A stretch of DNA of 64,000 nt from Haematococcus lacustris (Eukaryota; Chlorophyta; Chlorophyceae; Chlamydomonadales; Haematococcaceae), in contig JASKMD010000019.1 in NCBI GenBank assembly GCA_030144725.1, positions 2,497,972 through 2,561,971 on the forward strand. The letters run 5' to 3'. Made by a program: the position numbers and the translations under genes. Position 1 is the stretch's first letter; the number at the start of each line of letters is the position of its first letter. Positions 21,241-32,400 of this stretch are shown piece after piece. The notes below the pieces were generated by a model. It searched no databases, was not told the origin of the DNA, and saw only the letters and a list, made by a program, of their open reading frames with translations.

Positions 21241-23523
21241 ATGGTTCGCTATCAACGCATCCGCTACATACCGACTGTTGAGGACTACCACAATTCGATG
21301 GTCCATCAGATTCCTCTGAACCAGAACGGGCCGACTTTGCCCCCAGGAGTTCAGCCTCTGCCTGCGCCTCCGCCTCCGGAGGACCACATTGGTGCAATGC
21401 CCGGATCTGTGGTAATTAATGCCGACGGGGTTGTCCTGCAAATGGGTCCTCCTGTTCCTCGCTCTGCGCGGATTCCAGGTGGCGCTCCTGGCGAAGCTCC
21501 TCCTGCTGGGGATCCTCCCGTTGCCACAGAGCCTGCCCCTGCTCAGGATCTCGCTCCTGAGGAAGGAGCAGGGCTCGCCCCTGAGTTCCTTCCTGGCGGT
21601 GCAGTCAACGCACCTGCCACCAATCCTGGTGTCTCCCCGGCCACCAATCCTGGTGATGCCCCTGTCCACATTCCTGGTGTTTCCCCCGCGACCAATCCTG
21701 GTCCTTCCCTGTCGCCAGATCCTGGTGCTCCGGGGCCGTCCCGTCTGCGGACTAGGCGCCAGACCCCGTCGCCAGACCCCGATCCCTCTGAGTATGATGA
21801 GGAAGAAGAGGACGACCCTTTGTCCCGGATTGTGCACGATTCTCCAGAAAGTGTCTCGGTGTGTGCTGTCACCACCAGGAGGCAGGCCAAGCTTTCTTTG
21901 GAGGGGGGGGGAGCTCGTGAGGCTGGCCTTCGTGCCGATGCCCCGGCTGCCATCAGTGCGAAATCCCCCCTTGCTCTGTCACAATTTGAGAAAGATACCA
22001 CGTGTGTTGAAGCCATGTTGGACCCGATAGGGTCTGAGACCCCTGTTACACAGGATGAGACAGCGCAGTATCCTGCGGCTCCAGCTGCTCCTATGGGACT
22101 TTCTGATCAACTGACCCTTGGATACCAGCAGGACCCGGCGTTTACTGCCAATGCTGATCATTCTGGAATGTACCAGGACACCGACGGTCTCTGGCGGATC
22201 TCTGGTAAGGACTTAGTGGTGGTCCCCAATGTGCCTGAACTGCGTGAGCACATTCTGCACGAGATGCATGATGCTGCCTATGCTGGCCATGTGGGAATGA
22301 CCAAAACCCTAGAGCGTGTCACACGTGTATTCTGGTGGAACACTGTGCGTGCTGATGTAAGGGACTATGTTGGGACATGTGATGCGTGTCAACGCGATAA
22401 GTCCTCCAACTCTAAGCCAGGTGGTCTGTTGAGACCCCTGACTGTCCCAGGGTATCGGTGGGAGCATGTGTCTATGGACCTTGTGACCAAGCTACCTACT
22501 GGGACCCATGGCTATGATGCCATCTGTGTCATTGTTGACCGCCTGAGCAAAATGGTGCATTTTGTGCCCTGCAAAGAGTCCATGAATGCCATGGCCTTCG
22601 CCCGGCTGTTCATCAACAATGTATTCAAGTTACACGGCCTTCCGGCTGAAGTACTCACCGATCGTGGTGCACACTTTAATAATAAGTTTTGGCATGCTGT
22701 TAAAAAGCTGCTGGGTATGAAGACTAATATGTCTACTGCCTATAGGCCACAGAGTGACGGCCAGACTGAGAGGTACAATCGTGTACTTGAGGAAATGCTT
22801 CGGCATTACATCTCTCCCACTCAGGCTGACTGGCCTGATCACCTTGCCTTGGCTGAGTTTGCTGTCAACAACTCATGGCAGGAGTCTATACACTCCACGC
22901 CTTTCTTCCTCAACACAGGCCAGAGCCCTGTCACTCCTGGGCTGCGTGACCTGCCTGACGGCGGCCGCTGTCCCTCTGCCCATGCCTTTGCCACTTGGTG
23001 GAAAGAGGGTGTCGCCCATGCAAGGCGGCACATGGCTGATGCGCAGGCCAGGTACAAGCGTCATGCTGACACTGGTCTGAGAGACGTGGAGTTTGAGGTG
23101 GGTGCACAGGTCTTGCTGAGCACCAGGAACCTGCGCATTAAGACAGGCAAGGTCCGCAAGTTTGTGCCACGTTATGTAGGACCCTTCGTGGTTGAGGCTA
23201 AGATCAATGCCAATGCCTACAGACTCACCCTGCCTGCCAACATGAGCAGGCTGCATCCTGTCTTCCATGTGTCACTGCTCAAGAAGTACTCTGGCAGTGA
23301 CGTGGGCATCATGCCTCCTCCTGTGGAATGGATGGATGAGACTCCTGTGTTCTATGTTGAGCGTCTGCTTGACTACAGATACGTCCGTGCAGGAAAGGCT
23401 GGGGAGTTCCTGGTCCAGTGGGAAGGCTATGACGCCTCCTTCAATACCTGGGAGCCACGAGCCAACCTGACTGGCTGTGACAAGCTTCTGGCTGAGTACA
23501 ATGCCATCCACTGTCTCAAGTGA
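21241..23523 (+). CDS. Gag N-terminus fused to integrase and chromodomain (element A)
   Basis: A 760-residue frame from the first ATG after the primer-binding site. Residues 1-190 are proline-rich and end in an acidic run, as in the Gag start of related elements. At about residue 192 the sequence DPLSRI appears, which in element B marks the end of RNase H, so an in-frame deletion has joined Gag to the RNase H/integrase linker. Then come the HHCC zinc domain (HEMHDAAYAGHVG, CDACQ), the integrase catalytic core with D, D and E (MDLVTKL, LTDRGAHF, DGQTERYN), and a chromodomain near the C-terminus (VERLLDYRYV, FLVQWEGYD, TWEPRANL). The integrase would act on element DNA in the nucleus and the chromodomain probably directs it to marked chromatin (family knowledge). 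The frame is fully open, so the fusion may still be expressed. Confidence 0.88.
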   Translation: MVRYQRIRYIPTVEDYHNSMVHQIPLNQNGPTLPPGVQPLPAPPPPEDHIGAMPGSVVINADGVVLQMGPPVPRSARIPGGAPGEAPPAGDPPVATEPAPAQDLAPEEGAGLAPEFLPGGAVNAPATNPGVSPATNPGDAPVHIPGVSPATNPGPSLSPDPGAPGPSRLRTRRQTPSPDPDPSEYDEEEEDDPLSRIVHDSPESVSVCAVTTRRQAKLSLEGGGAREAGLRADAPAAISAKSPLALSQFEKDTTCVEAMLDPIGSETPVTQDETAQYPAAPAAPMGLSDQLTLGYQQDPAFTANADHSGMYQDTDGLWRISGKDLVVVPNVPELREHILHEMHDAAYAGHVGMTKTLERVTRVFWWNTVRADVRDYVGTCDACQRDKSSNSKPGGLLRPLTVPGYRWEHVSMDLVTKLPTGTHGYDAICVIVDRLSKMVHFVPCKESMNAMAFARLFINNVFKLHGLPAEVLTDRGAHFNNKFWHAVKKLLGMKTNMSTAYRPQSDGQTERYNRVLEEMLRHYISPTQADWPDHLALAEFAVNNSWQESIHSTPFFLNTGQSPVTPGLRDLPDGGRCPSAHAFATWWKEGVAHARRHMADAQARYKRHADTGLRDVEFEVGAQVLLSTRNLRIKTGKVRKFVPRYVGPFVVEAKINANAYRLTLPANMSRLHPVFHVSLLKKYSGSDVGIMPPPVEWMDETPVFYVERLLDYRYVRAGKAGEFLVQWEGYDASFNTWEPRANLTGCDKLLAEYNAIHCLK

Positions 23524-23753
23524 AGACCCAGCCTGATATGTGTTCCTGCTGCAGTGCTGTGGTGTGCTATGGGTTGTACTGTGTGTATGAGCAGCCTTCT
23601 GGCTGGATGGTTGCATTCTTGCACCTGAGCTATCATGCTCCTGGCTATCATGTGTGTTAACCAATCATGGTTCACACTAGCCCAAACAAGCAGTATTGGC
23701 TGCGAGTCCTTGGATCTCCTTGGGCGGAACGGACCTCTTCTGGGGGGGGTGAA

Positions 23754-24030
23754 TGTAACGGCGAGCCTCGAGCGACACCGTTCCCCTTTGCCCGCGACAC
23801 CTGGTGTACTGCCTATGGCGGGCGCAGGTGGGCGCATTACTTTTACCGAGTGAGTAGGGCAGGTTAAAGCCTAGCAGCTCTGCTGTGAGGACAACTGGTT
23901 CGATTCCAGGGGGCCCCGTTCTAAGCCCTAGCCCTCTCACGAGGTTCGCTGTAACTCCTCTCCATGACAGTTTCTTCGCAGTCACACGCTAGACGATCGC
24001 TCGGCTTATAGCGTGGTTCAGCACGTTACA
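23754..24030 (+). repeat. 3' LTR of A
   Basis: Identical by eye to 20907-21183. It is preceded by a polypurine tract with eight G residues (23741-23753). Confidence 0.95.
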
Positions 24031-24282
24031 ACAGCCTTCTGATGGACTTGCTTTGCTTCTGCTTGCAATGACTACTCTTCTCTGGATGGATTAGTTCTTT
24101 ACGACGTCTTCACGATGTAAGTACACTGCACTACCCACTGCGCGACTCGGAGGCTGTCGATAAGTATGTAGACAGCCGCAGCGGCAGCAATAGCCGCACA
24201 AGTCAGCATGCTCGACGGCTGCAAGCCGGCATTTAAGCCTCAGCCGACCATGCATCCTGACCGCACAAACACTACTGTTACA
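24031..24282 (+). repeat. 5' LTR of X, second part
   Basis: Begins with the right-hand target duplication of A and continues to TTACA at 24282; matches the second part of 44328-44764. PBS TGGTTTCCGCAATTG starts at 24285. Confidence 0.92.
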
Positions 24283-24578
24283 TCTGGTTTCCGCAATTGT
24301 TCGTTCATCGCGACCTTTGCGCAGTGACACCGGACCCAACTCAATCGGAGGTGCCATTGGAGCCGGAACTGATGGCATCAGCTCCAGCGCTTGTCACTGT
24401 GCCTGTTGCTGCAGAGACTCCTGCTTCTAGAAGTCGCTGTACAGCCTGTACCTGCTGTGCTTGCTGTGCTTGCACTGCTGTTTCGCAGACTTCCTTTGCC
24501 GTTTACACGGAGATCCCGCTTAAGCGGAGCCTGCTGTTGTGCAGAGCCTGCGTTTGCAGAGGCTTGTATTGCTGACTT
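24283..24578 (+). other. Internal start of element X
   Basis: The leader and start of the X interior. No credible Gag domain is seen; the sequence is rich in TGCTTGCTGTGC-like cysteine codons. It is cut at 24578 by element Y and resumes at 34658. Confidence 0.5.
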
Positions 24579-24724
24579 CACTCACGATAAACAAGGACCG
24601 GTCGCGATTGGACCGACCATAGTTCATTGAAAAGAGGAGTAGAAGGCCGTTCGAACGGTATAAGTCTTACGTGAATCCGTGCATCCGTTGCGACGTAATT
24701 TGGCCGCGATTTTCACAACCACGT

Positions 24725-25044
24725 ATCTGTACAGATTCGCTAGGTAGCTATCTGTACAGATGTTTGCAAAGCTATCTGTACAGATGCTTCTTGCTATCTG
24801 TACAGATGGTCCTATGCTATCTGTACAGATGCCTTCTTAGCTATCTGTACAGATGCCCCTTTTAGCTATCTGTACAGATGCCTTTGAGCTATCTGTACAG
24901 ATGCTTTGAGCTATCTGTACAGATGCCTCTTTGCTATCTGTACAGATGCTTCTTTGCTATCTGTGCAGATGCTTGCTTTGCTATCTGTACAGACGCTTGT
25001 TTTGCTATCTGTACAGACGCTTGTTTGAGTATCTGTTCGGACGC
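24725..25044. repeat. Left subterminal array of ATCTGTACAGAT in Y
   Basis: About a dozen copies of the 12-bp perfect palindrome ATCTGTACAGAT, often as CTATCTGTACAGATG, recur every 20-28 bp with variable T/G-rich spacers. The last copies degenerate (CTGTTCGGAC). Confidence 0.95.
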
Positions 25045-25064
25045 TTGTTACATATCTCCTTGTC

Positions 25065-25208
25065 CAAACACCCCGCAACACCTCGCTACAACCCCGCAAT
25101 ACACATGCATTGACGCCCAAACACCTCGCAACACCTCGCTACACCCCCGCAAAACATATGCATTGACGCTCAAACACCTCGCAACACCTCGCTACACCCC
25201 CGCAAAAC
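25065..25208 (+). repeat. 53-bp tandem repeat, left part
   Basis: Units of about 53 bp (ACATGCATTGACGCTCAAAC then CACCTCGCAACACCTCGC) form an array split by element D; it resumes at 32137. Confidence 0.85.
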
Positions 25209-25435
25209 TGTCACAAAGTAGCAATGCCAATGGGCATACTTGCCCGCGGAAATAGTGAAGTAGTGCTTGGGTCGCTCCTTCCTCGCGACTCAACGTCCGT
25301 AGCTTCCTTTAGGGGTTAATCTCTTGTTGCCCTTGCACCAAGTCCCCGTTAGCTCTACGGCCCGCGGTGATCTTTCACCGTCACACTTCGTGTAAACAGA
25401 GGTTAGGCCTCTCCCGAGCCATGCACTCTGTTACA
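25209..25435 (-). repeat. 3' LTR of D
   Basis: 227 bp, in plus-strand reading TGTCACAAAG to CTGTTACA; identical by eye to 31911-32137. Confidence 0.95.
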
Positions 25436-25951
25436 ATCCCCCCGACTTGGCCAAAACCCGTCCTCGGGATAAAAGACCAAGGGAGCTCCATTCCACGAGG
25501 TAGCTAGTCTCAGGAGGGCTCCGGCAGTGTTGGTGCACAGGATTAGAATCATTGCGTGATCAGCGCGAATGCTCTGGGCGTGTTCGGACCGGTACCGAGT
25601 TGTTACGCCGCACCAAGGACGACAGTGCACACATACAGACGGCTAAGAGCATTTTCGCTCATGAAAGCCCTGCTTACACTGTTTGGGAGGTGCACACATA
25701 CAGCAACCAGGGTCCTGCTCACACCACGTCTGGTGTGCACATACAGACGACCACATAGTCCTGCTTGCACTCCTGTCCTTATGTCACTGCACTGTGCTCT
25801 ATGACAATTAACACTGGGGCTTTGCAACAACCGCGCAGCTTGTCATGCACTTGTCAAATGTGAAGCTCATGTTCACCATGGAGCAAACACAAATGCTTCG
25901 ACACCCATGAGGTGCCGGCAGCTACTTCATCTGGCCTGATGAGTAGAGGGA

Positions 25952-28900
25952 CTAGATGATCTCGGGGGTCGGGATCAAAGTACCTTTGTATTCTTTGATG
26001 AGATCCTTGGATATGTTCTTGGCAGGTTCCCATAAGTCGTGCTCGGGGCCATAGCCAGCCCACCTGACCAAGTATTCAACTCGACCCTTGACGGTCCTAT
26101 GTTTCAGGATGCGCTCGACCAGGAACCACTGACCGTCGCCCAAGTCAAGGGGAGGAGGGGGTAGGATCATCCCCGGCCCATCTCTGTGGAGCTTGAGCTT
26201 AGACACATGGAATACATCATGTATCTTGAACCCATCGGGAAGCTTGACCCTGTAGGCTACTTCATTGATCTTTGCCGTGATAGGCATCGGGCCAATGTAC
26301 AAGGGTAGCAGCTTAGGAGATCCCGGGTTCTTGAACCTGAGGTGTTTGGTACTAAGAAGCACCTGATCACCCACTTGGAACTTAGCGTCCGTATGGTTCA
26401 TGTCATAGTACGCCTTCTGCCTGTGCCGGGCAGCATGGATAGCCTGTTTGGCTTTTTCCAAGTTTGAGTAGATGACCTTTGTAAAGTCTCTTGCACTTTC
26501 ATTTGCCGTGGACTCTAAATCCAGAGTGAGAGGGAGACGGGGGTCGAAGCCACTGTTCAACCGGAATGGCGTTGTCCGTATTGATGTGTGGAAGGAGTTG
26601 TTGATGGCAAACTCAATGGGTGCCAGGAACTGATCCCAATCATTAAACTCTGCCCCCACATAATGTCTCAACATGTCTTCCATTACTTTGTTGACCCTCT
26701 CCGTTTGACCATCGGTCTGCGGATGGAAAGCAGTTGACATGCACTGCTTCGATTGCATGATCTTCATAAGTCCTTTGAAGAACTCCCCTTGGAACCTTGT
26801 ATCTCTATCAGAGATGATGGTCCTAGGCATGCCATGCAGTTTGAAGACATTGTCAAAGAAGAGCTTTGCTACTTGTATTCCTCCACTCTTTTCGGTCATG
26901 GCCATTAGGTGTACCATCTTGGTCAACCTATCGACGACCACGAGGATTGAGTCATTGCCAGCCTCGGACTTGGGTAGCTTGACCACAAAGTCCATACTCA
27001 CACTATCCCATGGGTATTCAGGCACGGGAAGGGATTGCAGCAAGCCAGCTGGTTTCTTTGTGCTTGACTTGTTTCGTTGACACACTTGGCACCCGCGCAC
27101 ATATGCTGTCACGAAAGCATGCATCCCTGGCCACCAGAAGTGTGAGGCTACTGCCTGGAATGTTTTCTCTAGACCTCCATGACCGCTTGTGGTTGCGTTA
27201 TGGAGCTCATAGAGGATACCCTTTCTCAACCCTGGGACGTCAGGCACGACCACTTGTTTGTCGCGGTACCATATGCCTGAATCACTAAGCCGCAGGTTCT
27301 GCGTATTGTGATCGTCCTCAAACCATGGGTCTTGTTTGTACCCTTCTTGAATGGTTAGCAGCACATTGTATGTGTCATCCGGGGTTTGGGGATTCCTTAG
27401 TTCTGTGTGAGTCACCTCAAAAGTGACCTTCTTCTTTGCAGGCCTCTTGGGTTTTGGCTTCTTAACCACCTCAGCGGGTATAGGTTGTTGCGTTGGTTTC
27501 GCATTACCTGTGTCGCTACGTGTCACGGCCATTAGAAGCGCCGTCACTCGTACGGGTGGATAGCGAGACAATGGATCGGCCACATTGATCTTGCCTGGTT
27601 TATACTCCCATGAGAGTTGTTTGAATCTCTGTAGAAATTCTGACCATCTGGTCTGCCGTCTTGAGAGGTTAGGCTGTGTTTGAAGGTATACCAATGGGTT
27701 GTGGTCTGTTATGACTCTGAACTTCACCCCCTCCAAAAAGCATCGCCATGTCTTTAGAGCATGGACGACTGCCAAGAGCTCCTGCTCACCCGTTGTGTAG
27801 TTAACTTCAGCTGGCAACAGGCGCCTGCTTTCGTAGGCGATAGGGTGTTTGTCTTGCATTAACACCGCGCCTATGCCAGTCACAGATGCATCACAGAGCA
27901 CCTGGAATTCCTTGTTGAAATCTGGCAATGATAACACGGGAGCATTTGATAGAGCGTGCTTGACGCCTTGAAAAGCCTCCTCACATTTGTCATCCCAGCA
28001 CCACGTTACATCCTTTTTGGTAAGGTTTGTTAACGGTTCCACCAGCTTGGCAAAACCTTGGATGAACATCCTAAAATAGGTGGCGAGGCCGACAAATGAG
28101 CGTATAGCGGCAACATCATTGAGTGGTGGCCAATCTTTAATGCTCTGTATCTTAGCTGGGTCAGGACGAATGCCATTGACACCGACTAGATGTCCGAGGA
28201 ACTTAAGCTCAGACTTCTCAAACTCGCACTTTTTCAGCTTGGCATATAGTTCATGCTCCTTAAGGATGCGGAACACAATTTCCAAATGCTTCAAGTGCTC
28301 AGCTTTGTTTTTGCTGAACACAAGGATATCGTCGAGGTATACCACGACAAAGTCATTGAGGTAATCCCGGAATATATCATTCATGACCGCCTGGAACGTG
28401 GCGGGAGCATTGGTGAGGCCGAAGCTTAGCACTTTGAACTGGTAATGTCCATAAGGTGTGCGGAAAGCCGATTTGGGTACATCCTCTGGTTGGATGCGGA
28501 TTTGATGATAGCCAGACTGCAAATCAAGGCTGCTAAATACTGTAGCACCATGCAGACGGTCGAGCAGTTGATCTATTCGTGGCAAAGGGTATTTGTTTTT
28601 CACAGTGACCTTGTTCAATGCCCGGTAGTCAATGCACATGCGTAGAGAGCCATCTGCTTTGGTGACAAACAAAACAGGTGCACCAAAAGGTGAGGAGCTA
28701 GGTTCGATAAGATCATGAGCTAAGAGCTCTTTGATTTGTCTTTCGACCTCTTGCAGTTCCGCTGGAGACATCCGATACATGGGTCGGAATGGCGGCTTCG
28801 CTCCTGGCTCAAGGGGAATGGTATGCGCGACTTTGCGCGTTGGTGGGAGTCCCCGCAACTCCTCCGAGAATATTGTGTGATATTCCTTGATCAACCTTTT

Positions 28901-29911
28901 TACAGGCGCGCTGACCTTTAGGTCGTTTAAGCGCTCGTCAATTGCCTCGACGATTGTTGAAGTCACATAGACCATGACCGCGTGTTGTCCCTTGCTTACA
29001 TCGCGTTTGGCTTTACTCATGCTTATGCAAGAGATGCCAAGGGAGTTAGCTTGGTCTGCAAGTGGTTTGGGAGTTAGTTTGCAACACCGATTGTACGGCC
29101 CTTCAATTGCACAAACTTGTTCCTTGTAGTCCAACACCACTTTGTTGGCAAGCATGAAATCTTGACCAAGTATGATATCCTGTTGAGAAGCCATGTCGAT
29201 TACAAAACATGAACAGGCTTTAACAAGGCCATGCATTTTGACTTTAATGTTGCACCGTCCTTGGGTCTCACCCTGACTGCCATTGGCTAGTACGACGGGG
29301 CGAGAACAACCAATGGTTCTCAGCTGTAGCCTGGCAACAACATCCTTGCTTATGAAGCAATGGGTCGCGCCCGAATCCATGAGCACAGTCACAGGATTAC
29401 ACTTGACAGTGGCACCAAATGTCATCAGTGGGGCACTTGCAGTTTTGTTCACAGTTGTCACACACAACATGGAAACACTGACAGGCGCATCACTAAACAC
29501 TTGAACAGCGCAGGACGGAGTTTCACCGTTGGTCCGCATTAAGCTGCCTTGAGGAAAAGTGTGTATCAAGTGCCAGCCTTCAGTAAGCTGCTTCCACTCT
29601 CGCCAGGTATGGCCACGCTTGATCCTGGGTAGCAGCACACAAGCAGATGTAGTGGTCGGCAACACCTCTTTGCTATGTTTATAGTGTTGCAAGCACTCAG
29701 TGAGGTGTTCAGTTGCACAGTCTATCCATAAGTGCTTGCCAGGCACAAGACGAGACATGAACTGTGCTTGTGAGGTGATTGTTTGAGCATCCGTCTGAGC
29801 ATCATGCAACAGATCAAAGGGTTTACCCACTTTGGCAGCAATCAAGTTGACAAGATTTGCATGCACGGGAGCTCTCACCTTGTCGGTCAGATGTCTTGCT
29901 GACCCGGATTG
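25952..29911 (-). CDS. pol: Pol of element D: protease, RT, RNase H, integrase, chromodomain
   Basis: The frame continues directly from the gag frame after its TGA; no ATG lies near its beginning, so translation most likely comes from readthrough. Counting from the GTG at 29878, the order is: aspartic protease with DSGATH near residue 168; reverse transcriptase with YLDDILVFS near 514; RNase H with [14 protein letters not shown] and TDHNPL; integrase HHCC ([15 protein letters not shown]); catalytic D-D-E ([22 protein letters not shown]); and a C-terminal chromodomain ([27 protein letters not shown]). About 1319 residues after the stop, the usual size for a chromovirus Pol. Residues 40-160 before the protease match nothing I know. 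No frameshift or missing catalytic residue is seen. Confidence 0.95.
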   Translation of the reverse strand, partial: QSGSARHLTDKVRAPVHANLVNLIAAKVGKPFDLLHDAQTDAQTITSQAQFMSRLVPGKHLWIDCATEHLTECLQHYKHSKEVLPTTTSACVLLPRIKRGHTWREWKQLTEGWHLIHTFPQGSLMRTNGETPSCAVQVFSDAPVSVSMLCVTTVNKTASAPLMTFGATVKCNPVTVLMDSGATHCFISKDVVARLQLRTIGCSRPVVLANGSQGETQGRCNIKVKMHGLVKACSCFVIDMASQQDIILGQDFMLANKVVLDYKEQVCAIEGPYNRCCKLTPKPLADQANSLGISCISMSKAKRDVSKGQHAVMVYVTSTIVEAIDERLNDLKVSAPVKRLIKEYHTIFSEELRGLPPTRKVAHTIPLEPGAKPPFRPMYRMSPAELQEVERQIKELLAHDLIEPSSSPFGAPVLFVTKADGSLRMCIDYRALNKVTVKNKYPLPRIDQLLDRLHGATVFSSLDLQSGYHQIRIQPEDVPKSAFRTPYGHYQFKVLSFGLTNAPATFQAVMNDIFRDYLNDFVVVYLDDILVFSKNKAEHLKHLEIVFRILKEHELYAKLKKCEFEKSELKFLGHLVGVNGIRPDPAKIQSIKDWPPLNDVAAIRSFVGLATYFRMFIQGFAKLVEPLTNLTKKDVTWCWDDKCEEAFQGVKHALSNAPVLSLPDFNKEFQVLCDASVTGIGAVLMQDKHPIAYESRRLLPAEVNYTTGEQELLAVVHALKTWRCFLEGVKFRVITDHNPLVYLQTQPNLSRRQTRWSEFLQRFKQLSWEYKPGKINVADPLSRYPPVRVTALLMAVTRSDTGNAKPTQQPIPAEVVKKPKPKRPAKKKVTFEVTHTELRNPQTPDDTYNVLLTIQEGYKQDPWFEDDHNTQNLRLSDSGIWYRDKQVVVPDVPGLRKGILYELHNATTSGHGGLEKTFQAVASHFWWPGMHAFVTAYVRGCQVCQRNKSSTKKPAGLLQSLPVPEYPWDSVSMDFVVKLPKSEAGNDSILVVVDRLTKMVHLMAMTEKSGGIQVAKLFFDNVFKLHGMPRTIISDRDTRFQGEFFKGLMKIMQSKQCMSTAFHPQTDGQTERVNKVMEDMLRHYVGAEFNDWDQFLAPIEFAINNSFHTSIRTTPFRLNSGFDPRLPLTLDLESTANESARDFTKVIYSNLEKAKQAIHAARHRQKAYYDMNHTDAKFQVGDQVLLSTKHLRFKNPGSPKLLPLYIGPMPITAKINEVAYRVKLPDGFKIHDVFHVSKLKLHRDGPGMILPPPPLDLGDGQWFLVERILKHRTVKGRVEYLVRWAGYGPEHDLWEPAKNISKDLIKEYKGTLIPTPEII

Positions 29912-31651
29912 TCAGGTGCGGTTATCATGACCGCCCCGTCCCTCGCCGCGGCCACCGCGGCCACCACGGCCTCCACGGTTGTTGTTCGGGTCGTTGTGGT
30001 GATGCTCACGGGAATAGTCTCCACGTCCACGGGCACGGCCTCGGCCTCCGGTGCGGCCGCCGCGGCCGCCGCCACGGGCACCACAGCCACCGTCCTCACT
30101 GGGAGGTGCGCATGCAGGGCGCTTGCGATTTTGTGAACCAGTGTTGGCATCAGAATCGTTGATGTGGCGGTGGGGGGATGGGTTGCTCTTTCGTTTGTGG
30201 GAAAGTTTAGAGGGATGTGCCGTGTGCGCAGACTTCAAGTGCACAGGTCGTTGCTGTTCATCTGCACTTGACCGGGAGTGCAAATCAATTTGCAAGGTGA
30301 AGTCAGCCAACTCCTCAAAGTTGTCCCAGAACCTGCCGGTCTTAGGGTTCAACTTGCATTGGTCACGCAATGTCTGCTTTAGACCAGTGTAGTAGAAGTT
30401 TAACAGGTCAGCGTCAGCAGGTTTAGGTTCTGTGACCCTTGCTAGCAATAATCTGAAGTGCCGCAAGTACTCAGAGGTGCGTGTTTGCTGGCTGATTGAG
30501 TAGAGTGCCTTTCGGGCCTCAACTGGTATGTTGATATGGACAAAACTCTTTGCCATGGTGTCGGCCAAATTTTCCCAGGTTGGTTTGGTGCCCAATGCTC
30601 GCATGGGTTGAGCAACTGCAAGCCATGCTTGGAGTGCTTTGCCCGTGCGCAGCTCTTCCTGAGCTCTCTCGCGCAGGGTGCGCTCGAGTTGAGTCTGGCG
30701 CTGTGCCGCCGCCAGCTCGTTTGCTGCGGCTTCAAGCTCGGCAGCTCCTGTCGCAGTTGCTGCTGTTGCGCAGCTGTTCACCTCGGCTGTGAGCCGGGCG
30801 ATGTCTTGGCGCAGAGAAGTGTGCATTGCACTGGCTTTTGCCTGCTCCTCAGCCTGTTCAGCAGTGAGGAAAGGGAGGGAGAGTAGCTCCTGAAGCCGGG
30901 CTGTGACCCGCACCAGGTCATCAGACGCAGTCTGCAGCTGCGCTGTTGCGCTGGTGAAGCGCTCCCTCATCAGTCGGGTGTGCTCAAGTGGCTCCAGCTG
31001 AGCCACACGAGCACGCAGCTTTATGCCTGCAACCTGCTCGGTCTGCAGCTTGGCCTGCAGGCTCACCATTTCCATCTGCAGCTGACCCACTGTTGGTTCT
31101 GGGGCTGCCACGGCTCCAGCTAGTGCTGCTGGGCGGGAGTGATGGTGAGGTGACACCAAAGGGGGCAGGCGTGCTGTAATAGCACCGCTTGCTGTTCCAC
31201 CAATGGGTCCCATGCTAGTGGTTGAACCACCGACTGCTGGTGACTGAGTGAGGCTTGAGACAGTGTTGTCTTGAGCCCCCACCTCCAGCTTCTGAAACCA
31301 GGTGGACAGGGCACATGCGCAAGCAGTCTTTAGCATCAGCCAATTCGTTAGAGCTTCATGCTTGAGAGACTGAGACAACTTTAGTCTAGTTGCTGGTGTG
31401 CCTACTAGCACGGTGCACAACACTTGCTTGCGTTGCTTGGTTGTTGGCACCACAACATGTACAAGCTCTTGCAGCTGTTGCAAGCAAACTCTGACCTTGG
31501 GGTCTGTGGTTTGCAGAGCTTCCATGGCCATTGCGGCTTGCTCCACCCCAGGGCACTCTGGGTGTGGACGAGACTCAGATGAGTCGCTTTGCGCCTTAGA
31601 AGCTTGGCTTTTTCCGGCCAAGCCATTCCCGAGCTTCTTTGATCCGGGCAT
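29912..31651 (-). CDS. gag: Gag of element D with RGG-rich C-terminus
   Basis: 579 residues from the ATG at 31651. The middle is helical and heptad-like (residues 190-330), followed by a retrotransposon-Gag-type region (WENLADTMAKSFV, YLRHFRLLLARV, LNFYYTGLKQTLRDQ). Gag forms the virus-like particle that packages element RNA. The C-terminus has no CCHC zinc knuckle, unlike Gag of B and C; it has instead some ten GGRGG/RGRG motifs, a typical RNA-binding RGG box. The frame ends in TGA followed by CAA and continues open as pol in the same frame. Confidence 0.9.
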   Translation of the reverse strand: MPGSKKLGNGLAGKSQASKAQSDSSESRPHPECPGVEQAAMAMEALQTTDPKVRVCLQQLQELVHVVVPTTKQRKQVLCTVLVGTPATRLKLSQSLKHEALTNWLMLKTACACALSTWFQKLEVGAQDNTVSSLTQSPAVGGSTTSMGPIGGTASGAITARLPPLVSPHHHSRPAALAGAVAAPEPTVGQLQMEMVSLQAKLQTEQVAGIKLRARVAQLEPLEHTRLMRERFTSATAQLQTASDDLVRVTARLQELLSLPFLTAEQAEEQAKASAMHTSLRQDIARLTAEVNSCATAATATGAAELEAAANELAAAQRQTQLERTLRERAQEELRTGKALQAWLAVAQPMRALGTKPTWENLADTMAKSFVHINIPVEARKALYSISQQTRTSEYLRHFRLLLARVTEPKPADADLLNFYYTGLKQTLRDQCKLNPKTGRFWDNFEELADFTLQIDLHSRSSADEQQRPVHLKSAHTAHPSKLSHKRKSNPSPHRHINDSDANTGSQNRKRPACAPPSEDGGCGARGGGRGGRTGGRGRARGRGDYSREHHHNDPNNNRGGRGGRGGRGEGRGGHDNRT

Positions 31652-31897
31652 CTATGAAGGAACGCAAAGCAAACACTTATGGGCCGTATGGAGAGCCTCA
31701 ACGGGATCCCTACGGGATTGCCCTAAGTGCGGGAATGCGGGTGGTGCCCTTTTGCGGGTTAACCGAGCACGCCCTTTGGGTTGGTGCGATATAGGCTAAG
31801 GTGCTTGTAAGCCCCGCCAAAGAGGAAAAGAAAAGAAAAAAACCAACGCGGGACAAGTGCCACGGCCGACGAAGGGGAGCCGAAGCCCCTCAACGTG

Positions 31898-31909
31898 GTC
31901 GGAAACCAA
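31898..31909 (-). promoter_or_regulatory. Primer-binding site of D
   Basis: On the minus strand TGGTTTCCGACC follows the 5' LTR after two bases, the same primer site as in the other gypsy elements here. Confidence 0.75.
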
Positions 31910-31910
31910 A

Positions 31911-32137
31911 TGTCACAAAGTAGCAATGCCAATGGGCATACTTGCCCGCGGAAATAGTGAAGTAGTGCTTGGGTCGCTCCTTCCTCGCGACTCAACGTCC
32001 GTAGCTTCCTTTAGGGGTTAATCTCTTGTTGCCCTTGCACCAAGTCCCCGTTAGCTCTACGGCCCGCGGTGATCTTTCACCGTCACACTTCGTGTAAACA
32101 GAGGTTAGGCCTCTCCCGAGCCATGCACTCTGTTACA
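31911..32137 (-). repeat. 5' LTR of D
   Basis: 227 bp; pair of 25209-25435 with no difference noticed. Confidence 0.95.
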
Positions 32138-32400
32138 AAAACACATGCATTGACGCTCAAACACCTCGCAACACCTCGCTACACCCCCGCGAAACACATG
32201 CATTGACGCTCAAACACCTCGCAACACCTCGCTACACCCCCGCGAAACACATGTATTGACACCCAAACACCCCGCAACACCTCACTAAGCTACTCCTATA
32301 CACATGTATTGACGCTCAAACATTCCGCAACACCTCACTAAGCTACTCCTATACACATGTCTTAGTGCACCATCACCCCGAGACACCTCCCTATGGGAAT
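32137..32400 (+). repeat. 53-bp tandem repeat, right part
   Basis: Continuation of the 25065-25208 array beyond element D: four to five units of about 53 bp, the last ones diverged. It shows that D inserted into this array. Confidence 0.85.

Larger units (their letters stand above)
20907..24030 (+). mobile_element. Element A: internally deleted chromodomain Ty3/gypsy element
   Basis: Two 277-bp LTRs (20907-21183 and 23754-24030) begin TGTAACGG and end CGTTACA and appear identical. The insertion lies in the 5' LTR of X: the empty site is seen in the X 3' LTR (44500-44530). The flanks are GCAGC on the left and ACAGC on the right, a 5-bp duplication with one mismatch. Inside, a single long reading frame joins a Gag-like start to the integrase and chromodomain; protease, reverse transcriptase and RNase H are missing. 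Confidence 0.92.
25209..32137 (-). mobile_element. Element D: intact chromodomain Ty3/gypsy retrotransposon
   Basis: 6929 bp with identical-looking 227-bp LTRs (25209-25435 and 31911-32137), flanked by the perfect duplication AAAAC (25204-25208 and 32138-32142). On the minus strand the order is LTR, TGGTTTCCGACC primer site, gag, pol, polypurine tract (GGGGGGAT), LTR. Both coding regions are open, with one in-frame TGA between them. Identical LTRs and full coding capacity suggest a recent insertion that may be active. Confidence 0.95.
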
